In this document: piece after piece, positions 9,001 through 21,821 of the stretch
Layout of the letters: every line of letters begins with the position of its first letter
How positions within the stretch are numbered: position 1 is the first letter of the stretch
DNA from: Glossina fuscipes
Lineage: Eukaryota; Arthropoda; Insecta; Diptera; Glossinidae
Reading direction: 5' to 3'
NCBI RefSeq assembly: GCF_014805625.2
Contig: NW_023998459.1
Location: forward strand, 1 to 64,000
DNA: 64,000 bases
The notes under the pieces: model-generated
The model's database searches: none
The model's input: the letters and a program-made list of their open reading frames with translations, nothing else
What the model was told of the DNA's origin: nothing
Translations under genes and position numbers: made by a program

Positions 9001-11519
9001 GAAAAATCAATTGAGATGCCGGGCTCCCAAGGGTAAAAGTCTCGTGTAGCCGCACTTTAAAAAATTCTAATAAAATGACAAGGTTTGATAAACGGGCTTT
9101 AGCGACGCGCTTGTTTAAGCTCCTTTCAAGTCAACTTGGGCCTGTGCGCTCACATCTGGGTTCGTTCTGTTGGCGTTTGTAAGTGGGGGAAATTGGAGTG
9201 AATTGAAACGGAAAGCTTTGGATCGTCTTCACAGATCAAGTTTGGCTGTTGAAATTAGTGTAACGGCTTATAACTTCTTGATAACATGAATCGTTAAATG
9301 ACCCCTAACTTGGTGAACTCACGACTGAGGACTGCATGACCAGCCAAAAACCTAGTTTTAAAAGGCAACGGTTTAAAAGGCATAAATTAAAAAGTTTTTG
9401 ATAAAATTCCCGCTCTCCATTTTGTCCTCTTATTATTTTTGATCCATAACTATATTAGATAACAGATAAATTAGGTACAAAAAATCCTTTTGGCGAAATA
9501 TTGCATTCACTGCTATAAGTAAGTGTACTTTACAGCCGATGCTAGCACTTTAAGACTTCACTCTCAGAAAATTTGTTCCCTGGCTAAATTAATATTACTA
9601 ATAATAATCGTTGTTCTTAACTTACGGCACCTTAAGTAATGTAACCAGCTTAAATCAAGTAAATTTTTTTTAGCCCTTTTAAGAATTGCTTATCTGCTGT
9701 TGCTAGAGGAATCAAGACAGATTTCAAATAGATTTCAAAGGTATCAGCTATAATCAATTTTTCAGGTGAAGCAAATTGATTAACTTACATTTGGTTGCTT
9801 TTCATATCAGCTTAAAGTAAACATTTATTCTTCGCTGTTATTTAAATATTTGTTCATTTATAATATTCTATGTATATACGTATATTTCATCAAACTAACG
9901 AAGTAAATTTAACTACAGATGTGTAGACATGTAATACATTTGTTTTTAATACAATTGTATTCGTTTGCAGTATGGTCCGAATCCCTAACGGCTTAGTGAG
10001 AAAATAAAAGCATATTTTTTACACTGGTCAACAACACGGCAAGGTTAATTATAAAGGCAAAAGTAGAGGGAAGAAAAAAAGCAGAACTCAAAATATGATG
10101 TGTGTGAATCCATACTAGAAATTTTTGATTATAATAGATTAAGGGCGTGAAGCTGTCCTAACGTGTATACCCCACATTTTGGTCTTTGCTAAAATACGGC
10201 TGTCTTCACCCTTACTTCGTGCCTTCGCTAAGGTAATTAATAATTGAACTACATTGAAAAAATAGAAAGTGATAAGAAAAACTAAACAAAAATGGAAAAT
10301 TGGTTTTAGAAAAAGTTTAAAAAAATATCTTGTCATTATTTACAATAGAGTGTAAATACACTTAAAGAAAATTATCAGTATATAAAGTGTTTTATAACAA
10401 ATTTTAGCGAATTTACGCAATTTCAGATTTTTGATAAAAGTTTTAAAAGACGCTGAAATCTATCAGAAAAATCTACTTTCATATCTATCCAGCATTTGTT
10501 ATCCGCAGATACGCCTGCAAATATATTCATAGGACATTAAATTAATTATAGGGTTGGCTCCGCTCTACTTTTCTTTATAATTTTTTTTTGTGTAATTTTT
10601 TGATATTTTAAGGAGCGTTTTGATTATTCTTTAAAATTATAAACAACGTAGCAGCGGCTTAACAGCCTGCCTTTTCATTCCCATTATTTGTATGGGCAAA
10701 ATTTCTGTTAACGGTCTCTGGATATGACGTCGCATTGAATCAATCGTTTATAAAGCCAGGCAAAGCTTTGCGTATGTATATATGAAAACAAAACCAGAGT
10801 AGGATATATATATAATCTTAATAAAATAATCGACTTTTTAAAAAATGAGATCACCTTACAACATTCAAACGTTTCTCAAATTATTTAAAAATTACGCCAA
10901 AAAGTGAAGACATTTTTAGCAAAGAAATATGTGAGCTATTTTGGTGAGCTACCTTCACTTCGATAACAGTTCTGAATTTTTTTTCTCGTTATTTCTAAAA
11001 AATAATTAACTATATCAACACTTCTTTGCTAGCAGGTTCCTAGGGGTGGGGTTTCCACAAGAGACCCTGCTTTCTTCATTTAGCATTGTAGATAAATCAT
11101 GCTGATTTATACAATACAATAGAAGTTGACAGAGTTGGTGTTATAGCAGTACTCGACTTGGGCGCTCTCCGTGTATCACTCTCGACATTCTCGATTTTTA
11201 AAAGACTAGCAACAACGGACCTTAGAAAATGAAACAATTTCAACGGCAACTGTAGTAGTGATCACATATCAATTGTTGGTAAATACCGCACCAAGATCAC
11301 CTAAATGGAAAGAAGCTTGCTGTTGCAGTATAGGATATAAACCTTCCTCCACTTCTTTATCGCTGACTTCTCAGAAAATTTTTATTTTGAATAACGTCAA
11401 GTACATGTACATCGAGTCGCGAAAAGATTACACATTTATCATAAATCAAATTAAAACTTAATTCACGCTAGTATATAGTGAACAATTGGACACTTATATC
11501 TACACCAAAATTAAAAACG
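6080..11519. other. long stretch without a recognisable gene
   Basis: AT-rich, stop-dense DNA. Open frames here (for example 6328-6519, 7677-7928 minus, 8223-8423, 10139-10336 minus) are short, with AT-driven composition and no motif. Between 8460 and 8620 short phrases such as CCAAATT(C/T)GGGAC and CTCTTAGATG recur in a loose, decayed pattern. The only clear repeat is the diverged duplication at 8834-9042. I see no RNA gene. Confidence 0.5.
8834..9042. repeat. diverged two-copy tandem repeat, period about 119 bases
   Basis: ACTTGTTTTAA..TAATNTTTAT, then TAAACCATTGGAAAA, then GGT(C/A)GTAAGAGTAAAA-like blocks occur in the same order from 8834 and again from 8953. The copies share roughly three quarters of their bases by eye. 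No coding potential is seen. Confidence 0.65.
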
Positions 11520-12700
11520 TTCATAAAAAGTCCAAAACAATCTTCTTCAAGCTTAGACAATCGGCATTGGCTTAGAAAGCAGAAATAGAACGAAGGCTTA
11601 ATCATTTAATTGAGAGCGTTAAGAGAGAGAATTTTAATTAATAAACGTTTGGTGGACTTCATATATACATTGCCACCTATAGATAAAATATTCGCATCCT
11701 TAAGAGAAGGTACAATTTTTAATAACGCGTACTATCAATTAAAATTAGGTAACCAATCTCTATGTGTATGGGGCATGCATGTAGGCGCACTTAAAATTAA
11801 AACGCCTACATTGGGCGGAAGAAAATTGAAACAACATGTGAAATCATTAATCTTAACTAAATAAAAGACGCAGTCTTTTTTTGAATCTGAAATATCACAC
11901 GTAGGATTTACCATTGGATTAAAAAACCTTAACGATGGATGACAGAACTGTCATATCGCATAAATTTCGAAAACGTTTACTAGATCAATTGCATATGTCG
12001 CATGTCGGTATTGGAAAGACGAAGGCTTTAACAAGCCCGTAGTAGAATCATATAAGCTTTGTCAAGAGTTACGAAGCAGTCCGGAAAAAGGTTCTCTGAT
12101 CTCTTGAAGACCTTGTAATAAGGAATGGAGCAGAATACACATCAATTATGAGCGTCCAATTAGTAACAATCATTCTTTGTTGATTGTTGACTTCTTTTTG
12201 AAATAGGTTGAAGTATATCAAATAAAAAATGTTCTTTCAAGCTTTACAATTACTAAATTACGCACATCTTTTTCATCTTACCACCACCATTATGTGAATT
12301 TAACTAGACACATACGTACCACTCCTGGGTATCCAGCAATCAATAGGCAACCTGAAAACTTTGTGAAAACTTTCAAGAAGTCTATTGTTCCATATATTAA
12401 AGCAAGTCCTCGTTACGATATAGAGGGGAAGATTCAACAATTTTGTGGCGGACTGCCGAAACTCCATACATTGTGCAACTGGAGAATCCTCTTGCAAAGA
12501 ACTTTTTGGAAGATCATTGAGAATTACCAACAACAACCAATTTAGAATAAGAGCAATTTAATTACATAAAGAATCGCAACAGGCACTCAGAACATCGACT
12601 TAACACATGATCAACAAGTACTTGTTGGGGACTGTGGGATTTCCAACAAACTCAGATGGAAGAAGTGACCATTAATCAACAGTTTGGACCTAGATCGTAT
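11520..12700 (+). mobile_element. Ty3/gypsy-type LTR retrotransposon remnant (pol)
   Basis: Broken pieces of a gypsy-type pol occur in the right order. The reverse transcriptase start reads KAEIERRLNHLIES, then LPPIDKIFASLREG, then AYYQLKLGNQSLCVWGMHVG (11550-11860). The integrase zinc region reads DQLHMSHVGIGKTKAL and YKLCQELRSSP (about 11975-12095). The integrase core reads HSLLIVDFF (about 12170) and, after a deletion, RHIRTTPGYPAINRQPENF and VKTFKKSIVPYIKASPRYD (12294-12480). A last piece near 12640-12700 resembles the C-terminal end of pol. Most RT motifs, RNase H and part of the integrase catalytic core are gone, stops are frequent, and I found no LTRs. The element is dead. Confidence 0.85.
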
Positions 12701-15700
12701 TGCTACGCTCTGGAAGATGTGCAAAGACCACTGCTAAGCCGGCTCTGACAACAGCGACAACGTTGGCATCTACAACTACGGCAACTACTCACGCCGATGT
12801 AAAAACAAACTCCGGAAGGAATTGAATTTTCCTTTATTTAGAACACATTGGGGATTATCAGCGCAATGAGTGGCTTGTCCGATATGTCCTTATTCATATT
12901 AAATTGCTAAACTTTGTATATGACATTTCTTAAACATGTATAGGAATATTGAAAATGAAAACTGCTGAATTAATTTGACACCCATGTTTCTTGTACTCGG
13001 CGCGTTACAGGTAGTACAGTAGTAAAGCTTTTTGTCTTTTAATGCTTGAATTTTAGCGTTGGTAATTTTCATAATGTTAATGTAGTATAAGTTAAACATA
13101 CTTGTAATAAGTTTTTATTGTAAACAATATATACCTATTCATTATAATTACCTTGAATCGAGGAATACATCTAAGGAATTTTGGAAACTTAGAGAACTGG
13201 GCAACAATATATTGTGAATATTCGTGGATATTTACCTCAGTAGATTAGCTTAGATTAATTATATTAAGACCCTGAGGGAATTTTACTTCAAAACCAATGA
13301 TTTTGAAATTTATTTATTTAGTTAATTTTTTGGAAAGATGACTTTTAATCCGCAATACATTGAATCTAATTTATGGCTGGGCGTTTCTAAAGTATGTTTG
13401 AACGTGGGATAAATACTGTGAGGAGTGATAGTTGTCCTTGGTTTTGACCTCACGTGTCCTCTGTCTAGGCGGGCTAGAGTTCGGTTAAGTTAAAGACAAC
13501 GTTGAACGAAGCACAAGTCAGGTGATTCTACGATCGTCCGAATTTAGGAATCGACTGTTTCTGTTTTCCTATCTACGTGATCGCGTAAACGAGGCGTAGA
13601 CATCTTCTCCTAGTGCATAATGCAAATATAATCGCGTTTTTTTGTCAAATGAAACCTGGGGAACAACTGTGAAAATGCTGATTGTGATTACTAAATTTGA
13701 AATGAACTTAAATTTTCCCACCGAGACAGAAGAGTGTAAGCTAAGAACACAAATGAAAACGTTCAAGCAAATACAAATTTCTTGTGGGGCTTAGGACAAT
13801 ACGGCGGGCTTTTCTCCGGTACATGTCTAGCGTCTATTGGCAACCTCACAGTATATTCATATAATGTAGTGTAAGTTGATCTTAACATGAATAGGTGGAA
13901 TTAATTGGAAATCACGGAAGAGCTGATTTCTAATAGGTTGGTAGAGCAAAGTCCAGAATGAAAGGTTGTAAGACCGTTTGTAGAACATTCTACCATCCGA
14001 CCTTTGTTTTCTCAGTAGTCGTTAAGTTTAGAAGTCAACTCACGAACTACTTTTTGACAGCTCAGTATTGGGATATAAATCGATTTCGATTTTCAAGCTA
14101 AACTTGGCGAGAACGCCAAGAAAAATTTAAGATTAACTGTTGCATGTCTAAGAATCGTTTTGACCTACTGACCAGGCGAACATGTGTTTTCGTAACTCTA
14201 ATATACTCTCTCTGGTCAGCATAATTAACCGCAAGTTTATCTTTCAATACGATAATTTTGCAAATAATAAAAACACAATAAAAAAAGTATTATTTAGTTT
14301 TAAATGTAAAGGATGCCTCTAAATGCTTCGAAATGCATTAAAGTAAATTAGATGAAACCACTTTTAATTTAGTTATTGTCTGATTTTCCCGGTTTGATTA
14401 TTAGTGCAATATGTGTCCATGCGCTAGTGTGTACATACAATAGACGATCCCAGATTATCTTCGACAATTTTAATGAGAGCATAACACAACTAAACCAATA
14501 ATAACAGACAGGAATTGAATTGATTGCAATAAAATGATAAAATTATAAAATTAAACTAAATTATCGTGTTGCTTGCACATACATATATATTATATATACT
14601 ATATTTATGTCGTGTACTGATAGCAACTATAGTGAGGTTCATAATGACTATCCAAGCATGGCGGTACACTTATTTTGTTTGCAATATATAGAGATTTGCG
14701 CACTAATTGCGTTATAGATTTGCAAGCATTGAGGTCAGTAATTCTAGTTTTGTAAAAAATTTTTTTCAAAATTTGGTTTTCGTCACGTTAGACCTCACAA
14801 ATGAGTACAGTACGTGAAAGAGTTTATCGTAGTTAAAAAGCTAAGCTAACCTAAAAGAAATAAGGAAAGGTGCCTAAGATTCGTCTGAAAGCGCAGATAA
14901 TCCTCTTATTTATTAATAAAATAAATGTATACACAAATGAAACTTGCGTATGTTTATAAGTATAACGCGATATGTGTTGCGTACAAAATCTTTTTACATT
15001 TGATTTCATTTTTTCATAATTAATTGCATTACGTTTATTACGATATTAACCTGAAATATGGATGTACATTGGTTTTATCCTTTCGTTTGCGCCGTCTGTA
15101 GGAAAAAATTCATAAAATATAGGCAGGCATATAAGTATTTTTGAATTGCAGCAGTTTCCGTGCTCATTTAGTCATGCTCCAATTGTCCAACTACTTAGTA
15201 ATTTGTTTTATACACAAATGTGAAATGGGAGAAGTATTTCTTCATCGGCTATTCTATCAATTAGGTTTGAAAATATATTAAATCGGACCATAAGTATGCC
15301 GGTAATAGATACAAGGCTGAAATGTTGATATATTTTTGCAAATTACAACGTATATCACTTTGGCATTGACGAGTAATATTACATTTATGAAGCTGATGCC
15401 CGTCCCGGCTTATACATATTGAAGCTATTTGCAGATAGCTTGATGGTCAATTCAGTGGGAAAGTATTTGAATAGCAGTAGGTTTCTTCTCGCATTGCTCC
15501 GAATTATGTTAATGTAGCCTGGATATATTTACTCGTGCGATGAGTATCCAAGAATCGCTCTTTCCTTAACTGTGTTACTGTAGTCGTGATACTGATTAAC
15601 AGCGATAAAAGAGGTATGAATATGAATTAAATCATATAGGGTATATGCAATCCTTAAGCCTTGTTTTCGATTTTATTTTTAAATTTCTAATCTACAATTT

Positions 15701-15974
15701 TTATAAATTAAATTAAACTAGCTTTATAACGAAAAACTATCAATAATTTGTTAATTAAAGGGCTTTCGTTAGAATTATCGGTAAACTTCTCTCTTAATTT
15801 ATCTAGCCCTCGCAGCTTTTGTTTATATCATAGTTCATGAGGCGAATGAATATAGCAAGAGAAAAACATTATAAATGTACTTAGCAAATTTTAAGGCGCT
15901 CATTTACGTCAACACAATAACCACAACTTTTAAAAATGGCAAGTTAATGTTGTCCTTACTGATGTAGTTTTTAT
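12701..15974. other. no gene recognised
   Basis: AT-rich DNA with short unsupported open frames (for example 12899-13099 and 13569-13766, minus). A perfect 7-base-stem, 4-base-loop hairpin (CTTGGCG-AGAA-CGCCAAG) lies at 14103-14120. A short TA-rich run lies near 14583-14602. Nothing else stands out. Confidence 0.5.
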
Positions 15975-16585
15975 ACCTAGCTCTGTAAGGTGGGGATATA
16001 CGCATTTTGTTTTTGTCCAAAAAATATGTAACTCCCAAAAGGAAGCTTCAGAGACCCTATAAGGTATATACATTCGTCATCAGCGTGAAATTCGAGTCGA
16101 TTTGGCCATGTCCGTCCGTCTTGAGTCTGTGTGGTGTGTTGTGTTGGCACTCTCCTGATCGTAAAAATGAAGATATCGAATTCAAATTAGATAGAAACAT
16201 TGAAAGTTTTTGCACGCAGGTTGGTATTGATAATGGGCCAAATTAGTCAGAGCAAAAGCTCGCAATGGAGTGTAATCTGAGCGGAACTCAGTTTTTTTTA
16301 ACAATAATTTTTGCTCGTTACTCTGCAATTATTGAAGTTAGAAATTTGAAATTTTGCAAATTTACGTTAGGAAACGGTATTCTCTTTAGGTCTGGAACCA
16401 ATGGCCATGCCCACGGGTTACGAGCAACTAAATTTAATTTTTTTTCATTTTTTGAGGTTTTGTGCTTATTTATCACAAGGCACACAAGACAAAACGTTTT
16501 CAACTATTTTGTACACTTCTCAAATAATGGGAGTTTTGCGAGATTCGGCTCCCGCCGAATATAACTTTCTTACTTGTTAATAAAC
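15975..16585 (-). repeat. dispersed repeat family R1, copy a (about 600 bases)
   Basis: The + strand has ATATGTAACTCCCAAAAGGAAG near 16025, GTCCGTCCGTCTTGAGTCTG near 16110, TTGGCACTCTCC near 16145, TGCACGCAGG near 16215, GCTCGTTACTC near 16312, TTTTTTGAGGTTTTGTGC near 16450 and GCGAGATTCGGCTCCC near 16540. The same blocks occur in the same order on the reverse strand of 32840-33485, so this is an inverted relative of that copy, with an internal deletion near 16535. The open frames inside (16007-16246 and 16265-16564) are by-products of the repeat. Confidence 0.8.
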
Positions 16586-19500
16586 AAATATGTAAATTTA
16601 TTTATTTGTAAAAAAAATTTGTGTATAGTTTTGGAGCATCGAAAGAAAACATTCGGCAACAAACACTTCTTCTCTAGTTGATTCATTGGGTTTCACTTTT
16701 TATGAACTTGGCAGCTATACATAAGATAACTTGGATTAACTGCTGTAGCAAAAAATAGTTAGTAAATAAATCAAATGACAGGAATTTGCATAGCAATGCA
16801 TTGTTGTGTCGTAACTGTATTTATTCGTCAGGTTGCATTCCAACAACTTTGATAATACTTAATGATTGCTTTGCTTCCAATGACCTGAACCTTCTATTTT
16901 GGAGTAACTTTTCATGAAATCAATCCGAAATTCATTTCCAAAGTTTTTGGCGTTGAGTCTACAACTAAATTCTTAAGGTTATTTCGTATTTGTGCAGTGC
17001 ATAATTTGAAGCCATTGGACATATCGGGAACTATATTTTTCAACATTTGGTTTCGACGTTTTCCTTGGATGCAAATCATATTTTGATAAACAAATCGAAT
17101 TGCTATGCGTTTGCTGCGTCCATCGATGCATGAAAAACGCTATAACTGGTAGTGATCGCGTGGTTATTTGCTTTTGCAGTCAGGAGGTAGTGCACGAGAT
17201 AATGATTGACAAATTGCATTTGAATGACTTGAATCTGTTTTATCCTATTGAAACCTACATTAGTATTTGACGCAAATGTTTTATCTGAAATTTTGTTTGA
17301 GTTGAATGGCAAAGTAGTTTATAGTATATTTCAAATGTTTTCAAACATATCAACTGCTGGTCATTCCTATTTCGAGTTCGTTACATAAGAAAAAAAAAAA
17401 CTTTAATTTGAGACGGTTTATACGATGATCAATTCGTAGTAATCGTTAAGAGTAATGAAAGAAAAATTTGCTTTCCGCTTGTTACAGTGAATAAACTGCG
17501 CCGAAAAGTCATCAATATGAGTATATGTGCTCTAATGCTCTAAATAGATCGCCTTATTTACATGTGGCCTCTACAGACACCTGTCACACCTTCTGTTTTC
17601 ATTAGCTCGACTCTTCCATTGTTATGTGACATAGTCTTAACAGATAATAAACAAGAAAAAAGTTCGTGGGGGATATGACAGTTTTAGAGTCGCTTCAATT
17701 TGCCAATATTAATGCTATCAAGCTATATTTAACGTATGGTGACTAATGCTAACATGAAGACGACGCTAAGAAAGCTATATTCGGCTGGAACCGAAGTTTT
17801 TATACCCACAAACTTGTCTTAAAAAAATAAATAAATAAAGACAATCATGTAAAAATGAATTGCAGTCAACATTTTTACATTTAATTAGTGTAGCATAGAG
17901 ATACCTTTCGAATATACAAAGAAATTTTCCTCAACTTAACTAGTGTGGCTTATAAGTAATGAGAAGTATTAGAAACAAACGCAATTTTGTTGTTTTTAAA
18001 AACATAGGTGCTTTTGCTTTATGTTGTCTTGTGGACGTGTGCTTCAACCGATTTGGCTTATTTTCAATGGTGCGGTATCTGCACTGACTTTCGATATTTG
18101 CGCCAGATTTTAAATTCGCCGAAGAAAGGTGCTGTCTGAAGACGATAATTCTTCGCAGACTTGAGAAAAATTCGTAGTACGTATGACGAAAACGTCTTAA
18201 CAAAATCAAGAAATAGTTTACTTGTTTGCTCTCTGGGAATTTGGGTGTTAACGACGCATACCACACTGTGGTTCGAAAATTGAAAAAGACTGATCTTGTG
18301 ATATCGCTTTAATACCAAACATTGACCAAAAAAGAGTGACATCCACGAATAAAAACTTGGAATAATACGAAAATTGACAGTGAAAAATTTAAGGCACCGA
18401 ATCCAGCAATTTCCTGCAAGTCGCTTCTGCAAACCAACTTAATTGGGCTATTCTTGAGAAAATTGTCATGTATTCTCAAAAGCAGATTTATTTGGCAGCG
18501 CATTGAGTATATGAAGCTATAGTTTCTGTTTCCTTTCAACTAGTGTATACTCTTCATTTCATCTCCACTGCTATTTTTCTTTTGAATTTCTGAGTCTTCA
18601 TATTTCATCTTCGTCATTGTTTTGTACTTTATAATTTATATAACGCATCACTTGACGGCGCCAAAATTCTTAAGCATTACTTTTAATATTTAAATGTGAG
18701 GTTTCGATGTTATTGTACGGATAGGGGCTTGTGTTTGTGTTGTATGTTCAACCATGATTATTTATTCTCCTTGTTGGAAAACAATAAGGACTAGTTGACG
18801 TCCTTGGACTACGATTACCTTACGTTAAAGATGTGCACACAGTGCACAGTATACAATACAATAATTTCTTGTTGTTACTTTCGTGTTGTTGTGGCTGCTT
18901 ACCTTCAAATCTCACAAAATAAGGTGACTAACGTACAATAACGATTTGACGTAAGCCATTCAAGTGGTCAAGTGTTTGTCTTTTTGTGGGTTCTTCCTAT
19001 CACCCCCACCAACAACTACAACGGCAACTTCTCTCTTTTGTACAAAGTTGACTTTTTAAGTGTTGCTGACTTGTAGGAAATTGAAGTGAAGAGATATTAT
19101 AAGGAAAATAGAAAAAGTATATAAAAACATAAAGCTCAAGGAAACAGGAATTTGTTGTCATAAAAGCCGAAGCATTTGTATTCATGGCTGCGAAAACTAA
19201 AAAGGAAAGAAGAAAGAAGAGTGTATAGAAGAAAAACTTTAACAGTGTGGTAAATTATTGAGGTTTTTGATTTATTTCATGTTCATCGTAGTTTATTTTT
19301 ACGTCTAAAATTAATTATAAATAATTAATTAAGGCTTAGGAGATGCGTATAAACGTATCGCTTAAAAGGCACATAATTACGTTTAGGTATCTGAGATTTG
19401 GGGCAAGCTGTTTACTTAAAATTTAACCGTTTTCTTTTCACTATGTAGAACAGCTGTAACACTAATACGATTATCATTATAAATATTCCCCAATTGCTAC

Positions 19501-19951
19501 GAATACTTATTGATTAAACGATTATTAACGCTATTGAGTATTTACAGCTGCAACTACAATATGTTTGTGAGTACCATTTATACTGCAGCAAACAGTGGTT
19601 GCACAAGAATAATGTATGTTAAAACATGGCTCCCCTAGAGATTTGGTAGCGAGGATTTATTAAGATATAAAGCCGCATGCATTATGTAGAAGTTTATTGA
19701 GAACTAAGGATAATTAATAATGCAAATCGGTTGAATGCGAAAGCAAACACTTGAAGTAAATTTAGGGCTTATTTTAAAAAATAATTATTAAAGCCAATAG
19801 GCAAATCGTTGAATGTATGCCAGCGATTGGAATAAAATAGAAATAAATGACAAAAACAACATTTAAAAAATATTTGACAGGATAAATTTTTAAAAATAGA
19901 TTGACTTTGTGAATGTTAACAATAACAAACTAGTTTCGTATCAATTTTAGA
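16586..19951. other. no gene recognised
   Basis: AT-rich DNA ahead of the I-type element. It holds one short copy of the R1 repeat end (17745-17830). The minus-strand open frames near 17940-18540 overlap one another in different frames and show no family motif. I treat them as chance. Confidence 0.5.
17745..17830 (+). repeat. dispersed repeat family R1, end fragment (copy c)
   Basis: CTAAGAAAGCTATATTCGGC, then GGAACCGAAGTTTTTATACCC, is the R1 end motif seen at 16535-16585 (inverse), 32860, 36640 and 40640. Only the end is present. Confidence 0.65.
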
Positions 19952-19965
19952 AATAAGAAAATTTT
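19952..19965 (+). repeat. left target-site duplication of the I-type LINE
   Basis: AATAAGAAAATTTT here equals bases 25681-25694 just after the element's TAA tail. The first few bases could belong to the tail at the right end, so at least 11 bases (AAGAAAATTTT) are a true duplication. Confidence 0.85.
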
Positions 19966-20315
19966 CAAAAAAATGAATTCTCATAGACGAGTCGACTTGT
20001 GTTCAGTGTAGTGCGTGTTTTCTATTCGTCTGCGTTTTTTCAATTGTTTCGGTGTTTTCGGTGTTTTTGTGTATTTAACTTCTTTCTTTTCAGTGTTATT
20101 GGTAAAACTGGTTAACGCGGATATCGCGTATGTGCTTTTGTTTCGTCTATATATAATAAAAAATAGAAAACAAAAAAACAAAATAAAAAAAAAAAAAAAT
20201 TGAAAACATTTGACACTTTTCTTTAGTAGTTCCCAACCTTCTTGCACATTTCCCAAACCTTTTCAAGTGAGTGGTTATTTCAAAAATAATAATAAATAGA
20301 CAACAATAAGGCATA
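19966..20315 (+). promoter_or_regulatory. 5' untranslated region with presumed internal pol II promoter
   Basis: I-type LINEs carry an internal promoter at their 5' end. There is no TATA box at the start. AGACG occurs 20-24 bases into the element and TCAGT (initiator-like) at 20003-20007. These are suggestive only. The rest is U/T-rich, then A-rich (20156-20203), before the ORF1 ATG in the context CATAATG. Confidence 0.4.
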
Positions 20316-21800
20316 ATGACCCCGGGGCCGCCAGACAAAAACCCGAATAGATTTTATCTTTTAAGTGATACATCCCCCCAAAGAAAAAAAAATAAAAAAT
20401 CAGATTTTCCGGTGTTGCCGATCAGCGATATAATCCCTATTGATAAAAAATATGTTGTTATTTCTTCAACCGATGCTGGAATAACAATTTCCCAAATTAG
20501 CCCTTTTGCTATAAAAAAAGCTCTAGATAGCATTACAACATACATCGACTCGATCTCGATTCTACGCGATGGGAATTTACTGGTCCTCGCTGGGAACCCG
20601 CGAGCAACCGAAAAACTAATAAAAGCCAATTCTTTAGCTAACCTATGTGCTATTTCAGCTAAACTACATGAGAAACTTAACTCGGTTCGAGGCGTAATTT
20701 ATGCCCCTTGCTTAAAGCATGTGCCGGAAGATGAAATTGTTCGCGAAATGGGCATTCAAGGAGTGACTGAAGCATATAAATTAACCAAACTGAATGATGA
20801 CGGAAAAACACGCTCTCCTACAGGAAGGATTATTTTAACTTTTGATCGCTACCGATTACCGCGAACAGTTGATGTGGCGTGGTATAAATGTAAAGTAGAA
20901 CTATACATCCTAAATCCTGTGAGGTGTAAAAATTGCCAACGCCTGGGTCATACGGCAAAAAGATGCACTAATGCTGCATCTTGTGCTAACTGTGGTCATC
21001 CTCCACATACTGAAAGCTGCACCCGTAGTTTCTGCATAAATTGCAATGATCAACACTCAGCGTTAGACAAACAATGCCCACGTTTTGTACCGATGCGTGA
21101 AATATTAAAAATCAAAACAGAAAATTACTGTAGCATGGGCGAAGCGCGACGCACATACCGGGAAAGAAATCCATCTGTAGCCCATGGAATTGGCAAAAGT
21201 AATACCTATGCTGCTGTTGCCTCGCAAATCGAGCCTAGTAAGACTTTAACTGCAACTGCTTCCAATGAAAAACCCGTTCCACCATTAACCAAAAATTATA
21301 TTGCGAAACCAGTTACATCACTTGCCAAAGATAATATTGAAAAAACCAAAGCAACTGCAAATATTGAAAAAATCCAAACAACAACATATATGCTAAAATC
21401 TAATATACCAAATTCTCCAGAATCTCCAGCTCTCAACTTTACTCAACATATCACAAGTGGTAATGAATCCATTCTTTCATCCATTAATCAACCTTCGAAA
21501 ACCAAAGCAACTGCAAATATTGAAAAAATTAAAACAACAACACATTTGCTAAAATCTAATATACCAAATTCTCCAGAATCTCCAGCTCTCAACTTTACTC
21601 AACAAATCACAAGTATTAATGAATCCATTCTTTCATCCCTCAATCAACCTTCAATTTCAAATTATTCACGTGCGCCAACCCGTTGCGCTTCAAATGTACC
21701 AAATCACCTAAATACAGATTATTCTGCTGGTAAGAATAAATCATTCACGAAAAATTCCTATAGCGACCTTCTCGACGGAGACGCTGACATGTCAACTTAA
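20316..21800 (+). CDS. I-clade LINE ORF1 protein (gag-like nucleic-acid-binding protein)
   Basis: This 494-residue open frame would coat the element's RNA and form the particle used in target-primed reverse transcription. After a basic N-terminus (PQRKKNKK) and an esterase-free, RRM-like central region comes a cluster of three zinc knuckles. They are C204-C207-H212-C217, C223-C226-H231-C235, and the looser C240-C243-H247-C254. The tail from about residue 300 is Ser/Thr/Asn-rich and holds a 52-residue tandem duplication (156 bases; units start near 21342 and 21498) containing NIPNSPESPALNFTQ twice. The frame has no stop. The start ATG at 20316 is the first in frame after the A-rich leader. Confidence 0.9.
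   Translation: MTPGPPDKNPNRFYLLSDTSPQRKKNKKSDFPVLPISDIIPIDKKYVVISSTDAGITISQISPFAIKKALDSITTYIDSISILRDGNLLVLAGNPRATEKLIKANSLANLCAISAKLHEKLNSVRGVIYAPCLKHVPEDEIVREMGIQGVTEAYKLTKLNDDGKTRSPTGRIILTFDRYRLPRTVDVAWYKCKVELYILNPVRCKNCQRLGHTAKRCTNAASCANCGHPPHTESCTRSFCINCNDQHSALDKQCPRFVPMREILKIKTENYCSMGEARRTYRERNPSVAHGIGKSNTYAAVASQIEPSKTLTATASNEKPVPPLTKNYIAKPVTSLAKDNIEKTKATANIEKIQTTTYMLKSNIPNSPESPALNFTQHITSGNESILSSINQPSKTKATANIEKIKTTTHLLKSNIPNSPESPALNFTQQITSINESILSSLNQPSISNYSRAPTRCASNVPNHLNTDYSAGKNKSFTKNSYSDLLDGDADMST
21342..21653 (+). repeat. 156-base in-frame tandem duplication inside ORF1
   Basis: KTKATANIEKI(Q/K)TTT through NQPS is present twice in direct tandem, starting near 21342 and 21498, with about ten base differences, including CAACATATCACAAGTGG against CAACAAATCACAAGTAT. 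The length is a multiple of three, so the frame is kept. Confidence 0.9.
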
Positions 21801-21821
21801 CCCTCCCTCCACTCTGCTTAC

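Noticed and set aside
17940..18539. Three overlapping minus-strand frames of 76-122 codons
   Set aside because: They overlap in different frames and none shows a motif; chance is the simplest explanation.
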